In this document: positions 62,566 to 64,000 of the stretch, piece after piece
Layout: each line of letters starts with the position of its first letter
Position numbering within the stretch: the stretch's first letter is position 1
Assembly (NCBI GenBank): GCA_905221615.1
Contig: CAJNDT010002779.1
Location: 1,481,501-1,545,500 of the forward strand
DNA length: 64,000 nucleotides
Direction of reading: 5' to 3'
From: Symbiodinium sp. CCMP2592
Lineage: Eukaryota > Sar > Dinophyceae > Suessiales > Symbiodiniaceae
The notes under the pieces: generated by a model
The model's input: only the letters and a program-made list of their open reading frames with translations
The model's database searches: none
What the model was told of the DNA's origin: nothing
Program-made: the position numbers and the translations under genes

Positions 62566-62689
62566 CAACCACAACCACGGGATAGGGGTTTAAAACAAAT
62601 CAAATAAGAATCAAAAACATAAAATAAGGATCACACAGAAATTAAATAAGGATCAAAAAATAAACAGGTATCCACGAAAGGAGGGGGGG

Positions 62690-62995
62690 GTAACGGAGGA
62701 AAGAAAGACAGAGAGAGAGAGAGATCAAAAGAGAAAGAAAGAAAGAAGGAAAGCAAGAGGGACAGAGAGAGAAAGAAAAAGAAAGAAAGAACGAAACAAA
62801 GAATGAGCGGAAGAAAGCAATAAGGCAAGAAGAAAGAAATACACAAAAATAGTTATAAGGAAAGAAAGAAATCAAAAATAAACAAATAGACAAATAAGGA
62901 AAGCTATAAGGAAAGACAAAAGAAAACACAAGGAAAGGACGAAATAGAGTCAGAAACAAAGAAAAACAAACAATAAAGACATAACGAAATAACAA
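62690..62995 (+). repeat. GAAA/GAGA purine-rich microsatellite
   Basis: AAAGAAAGAAAGAAGGAAAG-type run. Phe/Ser/Leu-rich minus-strand frames are artefacts. Confidence 0.9.
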
Positions 62996-63019
62996 AAATG
63001 GAGAAAGAACGACGAAAGG

Positions 63020-63215
63020 ACATAAATTAACTAATATGTTGTTTTGTTCTATGTTATCTTCTGTTATATTGTATTGTCGTCTTTTGTTATGTTATTAGAT
63101 GCTACATGAAGCAAGGTTCTGTTATATCAGATAATGTCACACTATTTTTGTGATGTCGAACCATCTTATGTCGTTCTTATGGTTTACTATGTTATATTAT
63201 GTTATAGAGTGTTAA
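63020..63215. repeat. TTATG/TGTTAT-rich tract
   Basis: GTTCTATGTTATCTTCTG, TGTTATATTG and GTTATGTTATTAG recur. Low complexity, no gene. Confidence 0.6.
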
Positions 63216-63539
63216 CGGAAGAAGAGACACGAACAGGCACGGAAGAACGAAAGACCCACCGCCGCGCTTTTCGAGCTGCGCAAGCTTGATTCAAAGAGTG
63301 TTTTCGAAACCCATCATGTGAGCGTTGTGTCTGCAAATGGGGGGGGGCTGCCAACCCCCCCGCTAACCAGAATCGCCAAATGAGGGGGTGTGTTTAAGAT
63401 AGGTGATGAAGCGGAATACCAGCAAGAGCTACAACACGAAATCCGTCCTAAATGCGAAATTGTAACGAAAATTTGATTTTCCCGAGGAACAAGCAAAGAT
63501 AACGTATGTTTTCCTTCTGAAAACCTGAAGAAATGACAC

Positions 63540-63680
63540 GAACGCCATAGGTAATAGACAAATGGTGTTTTTCCCAGGAAAAACCAAGGAAAACTTGGAA
63601 AATACAACGGAATCCGTGGGAAAATCATGTCTTCCCTAGGAAAAACCAAGCAAATCCTTAGGAAATGAAAGAGAATCCGT
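63540..63680 (+). repeat. Degenerate ~60-bp repeat
   Basis: CCCAGGAAAAACCAAGGAAA, CCCTAGGAAAAACCAAGCAA and CCCTTGGAAAAATTCAAG recur, with GAATCCGTGGGAAAA / GAATCCGTAGGAAAA between them. Confidence 0.65.
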
Positions 63681-63727
63681 AGGAAAACAGTGTTCTCCCT
63701 TGGAAAAATTCAAGATTTGCTGTATCT

Positions 63728-63960
63728 GAAAAGAAAGAAAGAAAGGAAGACAGGACGAAAGAAAGAAAGGACGAGAACAAGAACGAAATAAATGAAAAAG
63801 AAAGAAAGCAAGAAAGAAAGGAAGGAAGGGAGTATGAAATGAATAAAGAAAGCACACCAGAAAGAAATAAAAGAAATGAACGAGCGAAAGAAAGAAATCA
63901 ATCCAGAAAAAAACAGGCAAAATTGGAAAATACGAAAGAGAAAGAACATGAAAGAAACAC
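63728..63960 (+). repeat. GAAA purine-rich microsatellite
   Basis: GAAAGAAAGAAAGGAAGACA-type run extending towards the window end. Confidence 0.9.
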
Positions 63961-64000
63961 AGAAACAAAGATACAAGCAATAGGATACTACATAGTCCAA

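Noticed and set aside
62642-64000. Phe/Ser-rich minus-strand frames resembling membrane proteins
   Set aside because: Produced by GAAA purine-rich microsatellites on the opposite strand.

Overview
The window is nuclear DNA of a eukaryote, most likely a dinoflagellate or close alveolate. Three things point there. Plant-type telomere heptamers (CCCTAAA/TTTAGGG), mostly degenerate, are scattered on both strands. Two fragments of small-subunit rRNA carry alveolate-like sequence (the string GATCAGATACCGTCCTAG, then GACTCCTTCAGCACC). One short candidate intron has a GC-AG border. Genes are very sparse, and there is no bacterial-style operon, CRISPR array or intact structural RNA gene.

Layout. (1) About 1-10,440: gene-free DNA made of degenerate telomere-like tracts, simple repeats and many 80-130 bp inverted-repeat (MITE-like, foldback) elements of at least a dozen families. 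(2) About 10,530-30,290: a block of different composition. It holds the only convincing genes, 104-bp, 61-bp and 11-bp satellite arrays, tRNA-derived SINE-like fragments, SSU rDNA fragments, a strong excess of NCAG tetranucleotides, and many TAATTA / TA(ATTA)n stretches. Two same-orientation copies of one short repeat sit at its edges (10,444-10,530 and 30,293-30,385). (3) About 30,390-64,000: the same gene-free, telomere-like and MITE-rich background, with large microsatellites (CTGT, CT, AAT, GGCGGT, GAAA), minisatellites and one large foldback.

Genes. A split gene at 11,964-16,144 appears to encode a pogo/Tigger-like (DDE_1) transposase: AT-hook, helix-turn-helix region, a first Asp motif (MSDQVPAW), then in a second frame two Asp separated by 35 residues. 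It is fused to a complete Ulp1/SENP-type (C48) cysteine protease with His, Asp, Gln and Cys in place, followed by a CxxC-x6-CxxC zinc-knuckle-like motif. A telomere-like stretch separates the two frames and probably lies in an intron. A second gene at 19,162-19,938 encodes an unrecognised 258-residue protein with a Cys/His-rich C-terminus; a 34-bp inverted copy of its own 3' coding sequence lies just after its stop.

Most interesting observation. Inside the central block, sequences whose unmodified form is known (SSU rRNA, the satellite core, a MITE) repeatedly show a TA dinucleotide changed to TAATTA. This is what serial insertion and excision by a TA-targeting element would leave, and the block carries a gene for a pogo-like (TA-targeting) transposase fused to a SUMO-protease-like domain. 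The link between the two is inference.
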